From NCBI GenBank assembly GCA_034430155.1, contig DAOUET010000185.1, forward strand, positions 1-64,000: a stretch of DNA of 64,000 bases, in the 5' to 3' direction. The DNA is from DAOUET01 sp034430155 (GTDB taxonomy: Bacteria; Chloroflexota; Anaerolineae; Anaerolineales; UBA4823). Position 1 is the stretch's first letter. Every line of letters starts with the position of its first letter. The notes beneath the pieces were generated by a model. It was not told the DNA's origin and made no database searches. It was given only the letters and a program-made list of their open reading frames with translations. Positions 18,330 through 27,209 of the stretch are shown here, piece by piece. Both the position numbers and the translations under genes were made by a program.

Positions 18330-19199
18330 ATGGTGCAACGCGAGCGAGTTGCTGATAATGTATATTCATTTCAGAGTGAAGTCTATGCTCAGGTGACGGC
18401 TGGAGCTGTGATCAGTCCCAATTGGGCGGTGGTCATCGATACATTAGCATTGCCTGAAGAGACGCTAGAGATACGCGATTTTCTCGAACAAGAACTACAA
18501 GTTCCTGTGCATTATGTCATTGATACCCATTACCATGCTGATCATAGCTGGGGAAATTGTTTTTTCCCCGGTACGACGATCATTTCCCATACCCTGTGCC
18601 GCCAGTGGCTGGACACGAAGGGACGAACCTCCCTGGATGAGACTCGCAAACATAGTACCGCTTTCAGGCAGACGAAAATCATTCTTCCCCACCTCACCTT
18701 TTCCGAGGGAACGTTGAGTCTACGTTTAGGTAAAAAGACGTTGACTTTAATTCCACTGCCAGGTCATTCGGCGGATAACCTCGGGGTGCTTGTTGAAGAG
18801 GATCGTGTTTTGTTTGCTGGGGATGTTTTCATGCCTTTACCCTACATAGTGGATGGAAATTTAGATGATATGATTGCTTCTTTAAAGAGGATAGGTAAAA
18901 TGGGGTTAGAAAATGTGATACAAGGGCATGGGGATATCGTTTTGCGGGGAGAAATCGAAGGGGCTGTTAAGGATAATCTTGCCTACTTGTCCGCCATTCG
19001 TAAAACCGTTCGAAAAGCTTCTCGGCGGAAATATCCGATGGATATGCTGGCAGAGGTGGGGGTTGAATCTTGTGGGAAGAGCCGCGTGCTGATTGGGGGA
19101 CTGGCGGAGAAGTTACATAACCGTAATTTGCGTGCGTTATACGAACAAATATATGGAGAGCAGCCAGCCTCCTCGGATGATGAAGACAATTCTTACTAA
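18330..19199 (+). CDS. MBL-fold metallohydrolase
   Basis: A 289-residue metallo-beta-lactamase-fold enzyme. THYHADHSWGN is the H-x-H-x-D-H motif, PLPGHSADNLGV carries the next His, FAGDVFMP the bridging Asp and IQGHGDIV the last His, so the binuclear metal site is complete. The pattern resembles the beta-lactamase-like/glyoxalase II hydrolase subgroup; the substrate is unknown. I choose the ATG at 18330 because AAGGA sits 7 bases ahead; an in-frame ATG at 18279 would add 17 residues without a good ribosome site. It is a single gene, divergent from the valS operon and convergent with the JAMM protease gene. The 89 bases after its stop show no clear terminator. Confidence 0.83.
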   Translation: MVQRERVADNVYSFQSEVYAQVTAGAVISPNWAVVIDTLALPEETLEIRDFLEQELQVPVHYVIDTHYHADHSWGNCFFPGTTIISHTLCRQWLDTKGRTSLDETRKHSTAFRQTKIILPHLTFSEGTLSLRLGKKTLTLIPLPGHSADNLGVLVEEDRVLFAGDVFMPLPYIVDGNLDDMIASLKRIGKMGLENVIQGHGDIVLRGEIEGAVKDNLAYLSAIRKTVRKASRRKYPMDMLAEVGVESCGKSRVLIGGLAEKLHNRNLRALYEQIYGEQPASSDDEDNSY

Positions 19200-19288
19200 G
19201 TTACACCTGGATGAAAATCAGGGCTCAGATTTAGCATGGCTCCCCTGGCTCGATCCCCCCTTTGGTTTTATTGAGGGTGTTTCCCTAT

Positions 19289-19738
19289 TCAATCTCGTTT
19301 TACGAGGCGGATAGGTATTTCTTGGACGTCGTTATTAGAGATAACAAAACCTCGACAGATCCACTCTCCTCCGTCACGGGACCAGATTAAATAGATGACT
19401 TCTGGATAGTAGGCCTCTTTTATATCCGTTGGTGATGGGGTCGCCGGGCCGTGGGGGTGCGAATGATAGATCGCTAAGAGATCCCAGCCTTGTTGTTCAA
19501 TGCGCTGAAAAGCTTGGAACTGTTCTTGGGTTGCTATACGATAGCGCACGGGGCTGTGCAGAACATTTGTCGTTGGGAATACTTCTAAAATGTAACCATG
19601 CTTGCCGGCTAACAACCCACAAGCCTCCTCGGGCGTGTGCGCGATTGCTTCCGTTAACATTATCTCCCATTGGGAATGCGTCAACCACAGTGCCTGGGAA
19701 GATTGATCGTTTAGCGAGTCCATATCGCCGCCAGCCAT
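19289..19738 (-). CDS. M67-family (JAMM/Mov34) metallopeptidase
   Basis: A 149-residue single JAMM domain. PEEACGLLAG gives the catalytic Glu, and AIYHSHPHGPATPSPTD the H-x-H-x(7)-S-x-x-D zinc motif. Bacterial members of this size commonly release sulfur-carrier proteins (ThiS/MoaD-like) from C-terminal extensions or act in cysteine synthesis, but no such partner is adjacent. The gene overlaps the upstream membrane protein gene by 28 bases, so the two are translationally linked. An internal Met (start 19723) is also possible. The domain call is firm; the substrate is unknown. Confidence 0.85.
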   Translation of the reverse strand: MAGGDMDSLNDQSSQALWLTHSQWEIMLTEAIAHTPEEACGLLAGKHGYILEVFPTTNVLHSPVRYRIATQEQFQAFQRIEQQGWDLLAIYHSHPHGPATPSPTDIKEAYYPEVIYLIWSRDGGEWICRGFVISNNDVQEIPIRLVKRD

Positions 19739-20523
19739 ACGATGATTAACACCAAGACTGGTTCGATGATTGCTTGCCGAAAGGACTCTCCTTCAGCAAG
19801 ATTACCGACCAGACTGGTAAGGGCATAAGCGGGCCCTAGCAAGACCAACCCATAGGTTATCGGAGAAAGAGGCCAATAATGCAGAGAGGCTGTGAATTGA
19901 GCGATGACTAAGGCCAGCGCGATAGCTTGGATGAAAGCCCATTTTTCTGGCAGCCTCAAGTGAAGGGTGCGCAGACTGATCAACCCGCAAGCAAATGAGA
20001 GAGCCGGCAGGACCAGGAAAAGGCGCATCCCGGTCGAATTTAAGGCGATTGCCAGCACCAGAAAGAGAGCAAATGATACTGCCGTCAAACTGGCGGTGGC
20101 AAGAGCATGGCGCGCATCTCCGGGGTCTACCACAATGTACTCTGCCACTAATACGAGCATCAATAATACGCCCCCGATAACGAAACTGATAAACCACTGC
20201 AAACCGAAAGTGAATCGAGATAAGGGAACACCGATCACCAACGCGGTAAGAGCAGGCACCAGCCAATGTTGCAATGAGCTTTTCTTCCCCAGCATGGGAT
20301 GATCACGTAGAAGCCAATCCGCTCCTGAAGCGGTTAAAGCAGCTACTAATAGAGCTACCACGGTATGGACATTGAATTCAAATGCTAGGTAAAGGCCAGG
20401 AAGTTGAATCTCGAGATCACGCTTTGGGAGGTTTACAACGCTTGCTAAGGCGTAGGCTAATAAAATGGTAGCAACTACCACACTTAGTCGGTTCGGATCG
20501 GGCAGGTTTCTAGGCTTCAACAC
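19711..20523 (-). CDS. multi-pass membrane protein of unknown function
   Basis: A 270-residue very hydrophobic protein with about eight predicted helices covering nearly its whole length (for example VVVATILLAYALASVV, TVVALLVAALTA, WFISFVIGGVLLMLVLVAEYIVV, ATASLTAVSFALFLVLAIAL, AIALALVIAQFTA, PVLVLIIVWLAAIW). I see no catalytic motif and do not recognise the family. It overlaps the JAMM protease gene downstream by 28 bases. The 273 bases upstream (20524-20796) hold a TATAAT at 20609-20614 on the opposite strand but no other gene. Confidence 0.7.
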   Translation of the reverse strand: MLKPRNLPDPNRLSVVVATILLAYALASVVNLPKRDLEIQLPGLYLAFEFNVHTVVALLVAALTASGADWLLRDHPMLGKKSSLQHWLVPALTALVIGVPLSRFTFGLQWFISFVIGGVLLMLVLVAEYIVVDPGDARHALATASLTAVSFALFLVLAIALNSTGMRLFLVLPALSFACGLISLRTLHLRLPEKWAFIQAIALALVIAQFTASLHYWPLSPITYGLVLLGPAYALTSLVGNLAEGESFRQAIIEPVLVLIIVWLAAIWTR

Positions 20524-20796
20524 GCTTGCATTGTACTCGTCAACGGCTTACCTATCAAGTTCTACCTCCGTATTCGCTTGAATTCGTGATAGCCTATAGG
20601 AACTGGACTATAATTTCTCTAGGCTCTCAGCATTCTCGCAACCAATAGCTCTCACGCGGTTAATGACGGAAAAATCCACGAAGGAAATGTTTTATTCACT
20701 TAGAAGTTTGCTTAAAACTTTGATCACAATTCGAACTCTATGCTTTCAGGATAAGATCCTGGCTTGTATCATTCCCAAAATAAAGGAGCTTTATCC

Positions 20797-21999
20797 GTGC
20801 GCATCGGCATGATGGCGGATGTCTACAAGCCCCACGTGAGTGGTATAACCAACCATATCGCCATAAACAAGCGTTTTTTCGAAGAATCAGGACACGAAGT
20901 CTTTGTATTTACTTTTGGCGATGATGGTTTTGAAGACGGTGAGGAAAATATTATCCGTTCACCAGGTCTGCCACTGGTTGATACTGGTTATTATTTAAAC
21001 ATTCGCTATAGTTTGCAAGCCCAGCGCTTGCTACGTACGATGGATGTCGTGCATGTTCACCACCCATTTTTAAGTGGGCGTTTGGCAATACGTTATTGTA
21101 AACCGCGCAATATTCCAATCGTTTTCACCAACCATACTCGTTACGATTTGTACGCCCAAGCTTATTTGCCCGTTTTACCCGATGGTTTGAGTGACACATT
21201 TCTCAAAGCCTATCTCCCCTCCTTTTGTGCAGCTTGTGATCTCGTCATTGCACCGTCAAAAGGTATGTGGGAGGTATTACGCACTTTCAATGTTAACTCA
21301 CCTGTAGAGGTCGTTCCAAATGGAGTGGATCTCTCACCCTTTCGTGGAACCCTTAAACCGGTGCCCAGAATGGAATTGGGATTTAAAGATGAGGATATCG
21401 TTCTTATCTATACAGGCCGGCTAGGACCTGAGAAGAATTTACCCCTTCTGTTGCGATCTTTTGCGGGGACTGCCAAGGCTTATGACAATGTTTGTCTGTT
21501 AATTATAGGCGCAGGTCCAGAACAAGAAAACCTTGAAGATCGCGTGTTCCACATGGGTATTGCTAAGCGGGTGCTCTTTACCGGGATGGTACCTTATAAG
21601 GATCTACTACGCTATCTTGCAACGGCTGATGCTTTTATCACAGCTTCTGTGACTGAAGTCCATCCCCTATCGGTAATTGAGGCAATGGCAGCTGGCTTAC
21701 CTGTATTAGGCATCACGTCTCCGGGCGTAGCGGATATTGTGGAGGATGGCGTGACCGGTTTATTATCAGCAGAGGAGGATGTGGCAGTTTTTACAGCAAA
21801 AATGGTGCGCATGGTGACCGATGTTGAGGGACGCAAGAAGATGGGCGCTCGTGCCCGGGAAGTTTCAAATATCTTTGCTATCGAACGCACCACACAAATG
21901 CTACTTAACCACTACCAGCTGCTGGTATCTGAAGCAACTGATCGTCATCACGGCTTACGGCATAAGTTCTCCCTTCTCGTGGATCGATTATTAAAATGA
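20797..21999 (+). CDS. GT4-family glycosyltransferase
   Basis: A 400-residue GT-B glycosyltransferase. The N-terminal domain begins RIGMMADVYKPHVSGI, and DVVHVHHPFLSG and PIVFTNHTRYD follow. The C-terminal domain has the nucleotide-sugar site IYTGRLGPEKNLPLLL and the E-x7-E region TEVHPLSVIEAMAAGLPVLG. Proteins of this shape include mannosyl- and glucosyl-transferases acting on diacylglycerol or phosphatidylinositol; the acceptor cannot be told from sequence. GTG at 20797 is chosen because AAAGGAG lies 8 bases ahead; an in-frame ATG at 20764 has no such site. The stop overlaps the next gene (ATGA), making an operon with yraN and miaA. Confidence 0.85.
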   Translation: MRIGMMADVYKPHVSGITNHIAINKRFFEESGHEVFVFTFGDDGFEDGEENIIRSPGLPLVDTGYYLNIRYSLQAQRLLRTMDVVHVHHPFLSGRLAIRYCKPRNIPIVFTNHTRYDLYAQAYLPVLPDGLSDTFLKAYLPSFCAACDLVIAPSKGMWEVLRTFNVNSPVEVVPNGVDLSPFRGTLKPVPRMELGFKDEDIVLIYTGRLGPEKNLPLLLRSFAGTAKAYDNVCLLIIGAGPEQENLEDRVFHMGIAKRVLFTGMVPYKDLLRYLATADAFITASVTEVHPLSVIEAMAAGLPVLGITSPGVADIVEDGVTGLLSAEEDVAVFTAKMVRMVTDVEGRKKMGARAREVSNIFAIERTTQMLLNHYQLLVSEATDRHHGLRHKFSLLVDRLLK

Positions 22000-22385
22000 G
22001 CAAATCAGGGCTAAGATTAGGTCGATGGGGTGAAAAACTGGCTGAGAATTATCTCCTTGAGCGCGGTTATGAGATCCTGGAACGAAACGCTCGTACCCCT
22101 CATGGCGAGATCGATTTGATTGCGAGGAAGATAAAGAATAACAAAAATGGGATAACTTCGGTCACGGTATTTGTAGAGGTTAAAACCCGTTCGACGCGGA
22201 CTTTTGGTTATCCTGAGGAGTCAGTTACAACCCGGAAACAAGCCCACCTGATCTCTGCGGTAGGAGCTTACCTGCAAGAACATCCCGATCTTCAAGGTGA
22301 TTGGCGGATTGATGTAATTGCTATAGAAATTGAGGGGAAAACAGGACAACCATCGTTTACACACTTTAAAAATGCCGTCTCATAA
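21996..22385 (+). CDS. yraN: YraN / UPF0102 family nuclease-fold protein
   Basis: A 129-residue protein with the restriction-endonuclease-like fold: RLGRWGEKLAENYLLERGYEIL, then HGEIDLIAR and VFVEVKTRS, giving the E...D...E-x-K catalytic pattern, and the family block TTRKQAHLISAVGAYL. The family is conserved and often lies beside rnhB or translation genes; its biological role is not established. It overlaps the glycosyltransferase gene by four bases and is followed by miaA. Confidence 0.9.
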   Translation: MSKSGLRLGRWGEKLAENYLLERGYEILERNARTPHGEIDLIARKIKNNKNGITSVTVFVEVKTRSTRTFGYPEESVTTRKQAHLISAVGAYLQEHPDLQGDWRIDVIAIEIEGKTGQPSFTHFKNAVS

Positions 22386-22416
22386 AATCCTGCTCGATAT
22401 TCCAGGTAAGCGCATT

Positions 22417-23382
22417 ATGCCACAAAGAGAAAGCCCTCCATTGATCGTTATCTTAGGACCCAGCGCGGTTGGAAAAACTGAAATCGCCATCCAGCTGGCC
22501 GAATGCCTGGGTGGCGAAATCGTCTCGGCTGATTCACGCCTTTTTTACCGGGGTATGGATATTGGCACGGACAAACCATCGCTTTCTGACCGGAGCCGGG
22601 TACCCCACCACCTCATCGATGTAGCAAATCCAGATGAGGTGTGGAGTCTGGCACTTTTCCAGAAAGCTGCTCGCCAGGCCATTACTGAAATCCTCCACCG
22701 GGGAAAACGAGCATTTCTTGTAGGAGGTACTGGACAATATATTTACGCCGTAGTTGAAGGTTGGAAAATCCCCGAGACCAGGCCAGACCCACAATTGAGG
22801 GAAGTATTGGAAAATTGGGCAAGGACGATCGGACCTCAAGCGTTACATAATCGGCTGACTGTCCTTGACCCGCAAGCAGCTGCAAACATCGACTTCCGCA
22901 ATTTACGCAGGACAGTGCGCGCCCTCGAAGTGATCTTGCGAACAGGTCGGCGCTTTTCGAGGCTGCGTGGGCGTGGTCAACCGCTCTACAACACCCTGAT
23001 TCTGGGTTTAACCAGACCTCGACCAGAGTTGTATAAACGTATCGATCATCGGATTGAGAAGATGTTTGAGAAAGGTTTTATTTCAGAGGTACAGAACTTG
23101 CTCGATGAAGGCTACACCCCCGCTCTACCGACTTTATCCGCGATCGGCTACCAGGAGGTAATATCATACCTGCAAGAAGAGATTACCAGAGAAGAAGCTA
23201 TAATCCGCATGAAACGCCGATCGCGCCAATTTGTTCGCCGGCAGGGAAATTGGTTCAAAAGGAACGATTCCGATATTCACTGGTTTAGAGTAGGTGCAGA
23301 TACCATGGACGAAATGGTAGAAACAATTCAAACTTGGGAAGGTTCTCAAGATGCTGAGACAAAAACAGCCTTGTCTGATTGA
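22417..23382 (+). CDS. miaA: tRNA dimethylallyltransferase
   Basis: A 321-residue enzyme that adds a dimethylallyl group to A37 of tRNAs reading UNN codons. It shows the P-loop GPSAVGKTEIA, SADSRLFYRGMDIGTDKPS (the DSxxxYRGxDIGTAKP block), VGGTGQYIYAV, and the C-terminal SAIGYQEV and RRSRQFVRRQGNWF. The ATG at 22417 has AGG upstream and yields the usual length. In-frame ATGs at 22330 and 22372 would overlap yraN and add non-conserved residues. It is the last gene of the GT4-yraN-miaA operon; 80 bases separate it from the acyl-CoA ligase gene. Confidence 0.93.
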   Translation: MPQRESPPLIVILGPSAVGKTEIAIQLAECLGGEIVSADSRLFYRGMDIGTDKPSLSDRSRVPHHLIDVANPDEVWSLALFQKAARQAITEILHRGKRAFLVGGTGQYIYAVVEGWKIPETRPDPQLREVLENWARTIGPQALHNRLTVLDPQAAANIDFRNLRRTVRALEVILRTGRRFSRLRGRGQPLYNTLILGLTRPRPELYKRIDHRIEKMFEKGFISEVQNLLDEGYTPALPTLSAIGYQEVISYLQEEITREEAIIRMKRRSRQFVRRQGNWFKRNDSDIHWFRVGADTMDEMVETIQTWEGSQDAETKTALSD

Positions 23383-23462
23383 CATTCGTGATAAATAACT
23401 CTATACTATATTAAGAAATTCTCTCCCCATCCGCTTAATAACAGATCTAAGGAGGCACCAAG

Positions 23463-25157
23463 ATGGATCAAAAGCCCTGGCTCAAGCACTACGATGAGAG
23501 TGTCCCCATTCATATCGATTACCCATCAATACCTCTGTTCGCCTTGCTTGAAGAAGCGGCTCAAGAATACCCCGAGGCTCCTTGTACGATATTCAAAGGG
23601 GCAAAAATTTCGTATCGTGAAATGAACGAGCTCACCGATCGCCTGGCAGCTGGTCTGGCTGGAGTTGGTTTGAAAAAAGGTGACCGGGTCGGTTTACTCG
23701 TGCCTAATACTCCCCAATTCGTAATGGCATATTTTGCGATTTTGAAAGCCGGTGGGGTTGTCGTTGCCACCAATCCGCTTTATAGCTCACGAGAGATTGA
23801 ACACCAGGTGAACGACGCCGGTATTGAGATCATGATTGTGATGAGCAATTTTTACAATCTCGTCAAACAAGTACAACCTAAAACCAAGATTCGAACCCTG
23901 ATAGTCACTAATATCAAAGAAGCCTTACTCCCGATTCTGTCCTTTCTATTCACGCTTACCAAGGAAAAACAGGGGGGGTTCCGGGTTCAATTGGCTGAGG
24001 GCGATGTGTGGATGCAAGATTTGATCGATCGCTATCAGGTGGAAGACCGACCCAAATTAGATATTCGCCCCGACGATATGGCTCTTTTCCAATACAGTGG
24101 AGGCACCACCGGCATTCCGAAAGGGGCGATTGCCACACACCGCAATCTAGTTGCCAACGCCCTGCAAATCCGAGAATGGATGGTTAATGCCGAAGATGGG
24201 AAAGAAATTGTCTTGATGGCTATCCCACTATACCATGTCTATGGAATGGTAGCTGGCATGTTGTTCGCTATCCGTACGGGTGCTTCGATGGTAATGGTAC
24301 CCAACCCGCGCGATCTAAAGGATTTGCTCACCAATATCCAAAAGTACAAAACAACAGTCTTTCCCGGCGTACCAACCCTCTACAACGCGATTAATAACCA
24401 CCCCGATGTGCTTGCAGGAAAATATAACCTCGGTACGATAAAGGCTTGTATTTCGGGATCAGCGCCGTTGATGCGAGAAACCAAGGAGAAGTTTGAAGCT
24501 TTGACGGGCGGGGTAGTGTTCGAAGGTTACGGTCTCTCTGAAGCTCCCACAGCGACCCACTGCAACCCTCTATTGGGGGAAAACCGGACGGGGTCAATTG
24601 GTTTGCCTCTACCTGATGTTGATTGCCGTATTGTGAGCCTGGATGACGGCGTGACGGTGTTGCCAACCGGTGAAATCGGGGAACTAGCGGTGAATGGCCC
24701 CCAGGTTTTCAAAGGTTACCATAATATGCCGACGGAGACGAGTAATACCTTACGGGATAACTGGCTCTACACTGGAGATATCGCTCGAATGGATGAGGAT
24801 GGCTATTTCTATATCGTGGACCGCAAGAAAGAGCTGATCAAGCCGGGCGGCTTTCAGGTTTGGCCTCGCGAAGTCGAAGAGGTGATCAGTGAAAATCCGA
24901 AAGTCCTGGAGGTGGGTGTAGCCGGTATCCCCGATCCATACCGTGGAGAGACGGTAAAAGCTTGGGTCGTGGTGAAACCGGGTGAGACTTTAAGTGAAGA
25001 AGAGGTTAGGTCCTGGTGTAAGGAGCGTTTGGCTAAGTACAAAGTTCCATCACAGGTGGAATTTCGTGACGAGCTACCTAAGACCACAGTGGGGAAGATC
25101 CTTCGTCGGGAGCTGGTTCGGGAACACAAGGATAAGGAGGTTGGGGGGCAACTATAA
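23463..25157 (+). CDS. long-chain fatty-acid-CoA ligase (AMP-binding enzyme)
   Basis: A 564-residue adenylate-forming enzyme that activates a carboxylic acid, probably a long-chain fatty acid, to its CoA thioester. It has the P-loop-like YSGGTTGIPKGA (about residue 210), FEGYGLSEAPTATHCNP, YTGDIARMDEDGYFYIVDRKKELI with the hinge Asp/Lys, and the C-terminal catalytic Lys in PKTTVGKILRREL. AAGGAGG lies 6 bases ahead of the ATG at 23463. It stands first in a plus-strand series with the HAD phosphatase, the KDSR-like reductase and the SPT-like enzyme, so it could provide acyl-CoA for sphingoid base synthesis. General fatty-acid degradation is equally possible. Confidence 0.9.
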   Translation: MDQKPWLKHYDESVPIHIDYPSIPLFALLEEAAQEYPEAPCTIFKGAKISYREMNELTDRLAAGLAGVGLKKGDRVGLLVPNTPQFVMAYFAILKAGGVVVATNPLYSSREIEHQVNDAGIEIMIVMSNFYNLVKQVQPKTKIRTLIVTNIKEALLPILSFLFTLTKEKQGGFRVQLAEGDVWMQDLIDRYQVEDRPKLDIRPDDMALFQYSGGTTGIPKGAIATHRNLVANALQIREWMVNAEDGKEIVLMAIPLYHVYGMVAGMLFAIRTGASMVMVPNPRDLKDLLTNIQKYKTTVFPGVPTLYNAINNHPDVLAGKYNLGTIKACISGSAPLMRETKEKFEALTGGVVFEGYGLSEAPTATHCNPLLGENRTGSIGLPLPDVDCRIVSLDDGVTVLPTGEIGELAVNGPQVFKGYHNMPTETSNTLRDNWLYTGDIARMDEDGYFYIVDRKKELIKPGGFQVWPREVEEVISENPKVLEVGVAGIPDPYRGETVKAWVVVKPGETLSEEEVRSWCKERLAKYKVPSQVEFRDELPKTTVGKILRRELVREHKDKEVGGQL

Positions 25158-25196
25158 TTTTGGAGGTTAAGAAAGTGAAATAGTTATCCCAGGGAA

Positions 25197-25235
25197 AGCC
25201 GCCATGAGACTGGCTACCCGCCGTCCAGGGCGGCT
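25197..25235 (+). terminator. possible terminator after the acyl-CoA ligase gene
   Basis: AGCCGCC pairs with GGCGGCT across a 25-base loop, followed by TATTCTTATTT. The stem is short and the loop large, so it is only a candidate. Confidence 0.45.
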
Positions 25236-25249
25236 TATTCTTATTTGAT

Positions 25250-25343
25250 TAGTAGTTATGCAGTTCAGGGGAAAATCGGGGGTGTTTGGGCAGGCGTTAC
25301 CCGCCCAAACACCCCCATCCTCCCACCAACTGCGTAAACCTTA
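25250..25343 (+). mobile_element. MITE-like element, copy 1 (94 bp)
   Basis: First of five related elements. The left end is TAGTAGTTATGCAGTT and the right end AACTGCGTAAACCTTA, imperfect 16-base inverted repeats. Inside, the GGGGGTGTTTGGGC arm pairs with GCCCAAACACCCCC to make a long hairpin. The flanks TTGAT and TGATA share only TGAT with an offset, so the target duplication is degenerate here. No coding capacity. It lies between the acyl-CoA ligase and HAD phosphatase genes. Confidence 0.8.
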
Positions 25344-25379
25344 TGATATTGGGATCAATTGCATTCGAAGGTCAATGAT

Positions 25380-26063
25380 ATGGAGCAGCCTGATAGAGCC
25401 GCGTTTTTCGACGTGGATGGGACCTTGACTACCAGCCACGTTTGGCATGGATTATTGAGTTATTTCAAAACTCACCACAGAAGGGAATGGACAAACAGGT
25501 TTTATTGGTGGTTTCATTCTCCTTATTTCCTTGTGAGGCGTTTAGGCTTGATTAGCGAAGGGGTATTTCGCAAACCTTGGGCAGCACATCTGGCCTGGTA
25601 TGTCCGGGGATATACCTCGGAGCAGGCAAAGGAAATTTGGGACTGGATTGTTGAAGAGCATCTAAATACGGCCTGGAGAACGGATTCGCGCAATTTATTG
25701 GAAAAGCATTACGCAGACGGGGATTTAGTAGTGCTGGTCTCTGGAGGCCCGCTCCCCCTATTAAGGCGCATAGCTCAGGAATTGGGAGTGGATCACGTCA
25801 TCGGTACAGAGTTCGAAATGCGGAACGGGCGCTTTACCGGTCGCAGTAAAGAACCAATTTGCATCGACGAAAATAAAGCAAATTTAGCGCGATCATACTT
25901 GAAGGACAACAACTTCGCGGTTGATTTAAAAGCCAGTTTTGCTTTCGCTGACTCGATTTCTGATTTGCCTCTGTTGGAATTGGTTGGACATCCGGTCGCG
26001 ACATATCCTGATGAGGGCTTAGAAAAGGTGGCTCGCGAGAGAGGCTGGCGATTATTTCCTTAG
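25380..26063 (+). CDS. HAD-superfamily (subfamily IB, SerB-like) phosphatase
   Basis: A 227-residue HAD hydrolase. Motif I is AAFFDVDGTLTTSHVW (D-x-D-G-T), motif II VLVSGGPLPLL, motif III the Lys in DENKANLARSYL and motif IV FAFADSISDLPLLELVG. The helical cap after motif I and the GTEFEMRNGRFTGR segment are typical of the IB class, which includes phosphoserine phosphatase and lysolipid or phospholipid-related phosphatases. The substrate is not determined. The ATG at 25380 has GAAGG 8 bases ahead and is preferred to a TTG at 25359. It sits between two MITE copies and upstream of the sphingolipid-type pair, so a lipid-phosphate substrate is conceivable. Confidence 0.85.
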   Translation: MEQPDRAAFFDVDGTLTTSHVWHGLLSYFKTHHRREWTNRFYWWFHSPYFLVRRLGLISEGVFRKPWAAHLAWYVRGYTSEQAKEIWDWIVEEHLNTAWRTDSRNLLEKHYADGDLVVLVSGGPLPLLRRIAQELGVDHVIGTEFEMRNGRFTGRSKEPICIDENKANLARSYLKDNNFAVDLKASFAFADSISDLPLLELVGHPVATYPDEGLEKVARERGWRLFP

Positions 26064-26214
26064 ATATCCGATTTCTACATAATTCATCAAAGCGTATTGG
26101 AGCTGGTATCTTAATCTATGCTTACGATAAATTTGCCTTCTATTTGTCCTCCAGGTGATAACTTTGGGTTGACTCATATCTGTGAAAGATTGCGTTTCTA
26201 TGGAATAATACAAT

Positions 26215-26308
26215 TAGGACTTACGCAGTTGGTGGGAGGATGGGGGTGTTTGGGCGAGCAACACCCGTCCAAACACCCCCGATTTTCCCCTGAACTGCGT
26301 AACTACTA
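26215..26308 (-). mobile_element. MITE-like element, copy 2 (94 bp)
   Basis: Reverse orientation relative to copy 1. The ends are TAGGACTTACGCAGTT and AACTGCGTAACTACTA. Exact 5-bp direct repeats ACAAT flank it (26210-26214 and 26309-26313), as expected of a transposition target duplication. It lies between the HAD phosphatase gene and the KDSR-like gene. Confidence 0.88.
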
Positions 26309-26354
26309 ACAATGATATTTCGTACAGCTTTTTTGTCGTTTTGCAGAACATCAT

Positions 26355-27194
26355 ATGCCCGTTCAAAACTTTCCATGGTCCGGTAAAAACGCACTTATCA
26401 CGGGTGGTTCCAGTGGAATTGGTCTGGCCACCGCTGGATTGTTGGCAAAACAGGGTGCCAGGGTTTGGATCTTGGCACGCCAAGAAGACAGGCTCAGAGA
26501 TGCTCTGAGGCAACTCGACTGCGGCCCGGACCAAATTTGTGGGACTCTTTCAGCTGATGTGTCAAACTATAAACAGGTTCAGGCAGCTGTTGAACAGGTT
26601 GTTGAACAAGGTGGTATACCTGATCTGGTGGTTAACTCAGCGGGTGTAACCCATCCCGGATATTTTCAGGAGCTCGATCTGAACATATTCCGGGAGATGA
26701 TGGAGACCAATTACTTCGGTACAGTTTACGTGACCAAAGCTGTACTGCCAGGAATGCTAGCGCGTGGATCAGGTCATATCATCAATATCGCCTCGCTGGC
26801 AGGTGTTGTGGGGTTGTTTGGGTATACGGCGTATGGAGCCTCAAAATACGCTGTGCGTGGTTTCTCTGACGCTTTACGGTCGGAGTTAAAGCCGCTCGGG
26901 ATTCGGCTATCGATTGTGTTTCCAACCGATACGGATACGCCCCAATTGCATTATGAAAACCAATTTAAACCTTACGAGACAAAGGCGATCGCTGCCGTGG
27001 CAAAGGTTATGTCTCCAGAGACAGTTGCAGAGACGATCCTGCAAGATGCCGCCAAAGGAAAGTATATTATCCTGCCCGGACTAGATAGCAAAATAGTATA
27101 TTTGGCAATCGGTCTGGCGGGCAAAGGGGTATATCCTGTCATTGATTGGTTAATCAGACGTGCGCAAAAGAAAATGAGGGAGAAAAATTCTTAG
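26355..27194 (+). CDS. short-chain dehydrogenase resembling 3-ketodihydrosphingosine reductase
   Basis: A 279-residue classical SDR. ALITGGSSGIGLATA is the NADP(H)-binding T-G-x3-G-I-G turn, VNSAGVTHPG the N-A-G region, IASLAGVVGLFGYTAYGASKYA the catalytic Ser plus Tyr-x3-Lys. The segment VGLFGYTAYGASKYAVRGF followed by FPTDTDTPQ closely parallels eukaryotic KDSR (FVT1/Tsc10), where as I recall the block reads GLFGFTAYSASKFAIRG and PPDTDTPG. That enzyme reduces 3-ketodihydrosphingosine, the product of serine palmitoyltransferase. The C-terminus has a hydrophobic, positively charged tail, also seen in KDSR. The SPT-like gene starts 15 bases downstream, which strongly supports the assignment. 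Confidence 0.8.
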   Translation: MPVQNFPWSGKNALITGGSSGIGLATAGLLAKQGARVWILARQEDRLRDALRQLDCGPDQICGTLSADVSNYKQVQAAVEQVVEQGGIPDLVVNSAGVTHPGYFQELDLNIFREMMETNYFGTVYVTKAVLPGMLARGSGHIINIASLAGVVGLFGYTAYGASKYAVRGFSDALRSELKPLGIRLSIVFPTDTDTPQLHYENQFKPYETKAIAAVAKVMSPETVAETILQDAAKGKYIILPGLDSKIVYLAIGLAGKGVYPVIDWLIRRAQKKMREKNS

Positions 27195-27209
27195 AGGAGG
27201 ATTTCAGAC

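Noticed and set aside
26118..26309. Short open frame running into MITE copy 2
   Set aside because: About half of it is the repeat itself; there is no ribosome site and no protein-like pattern.
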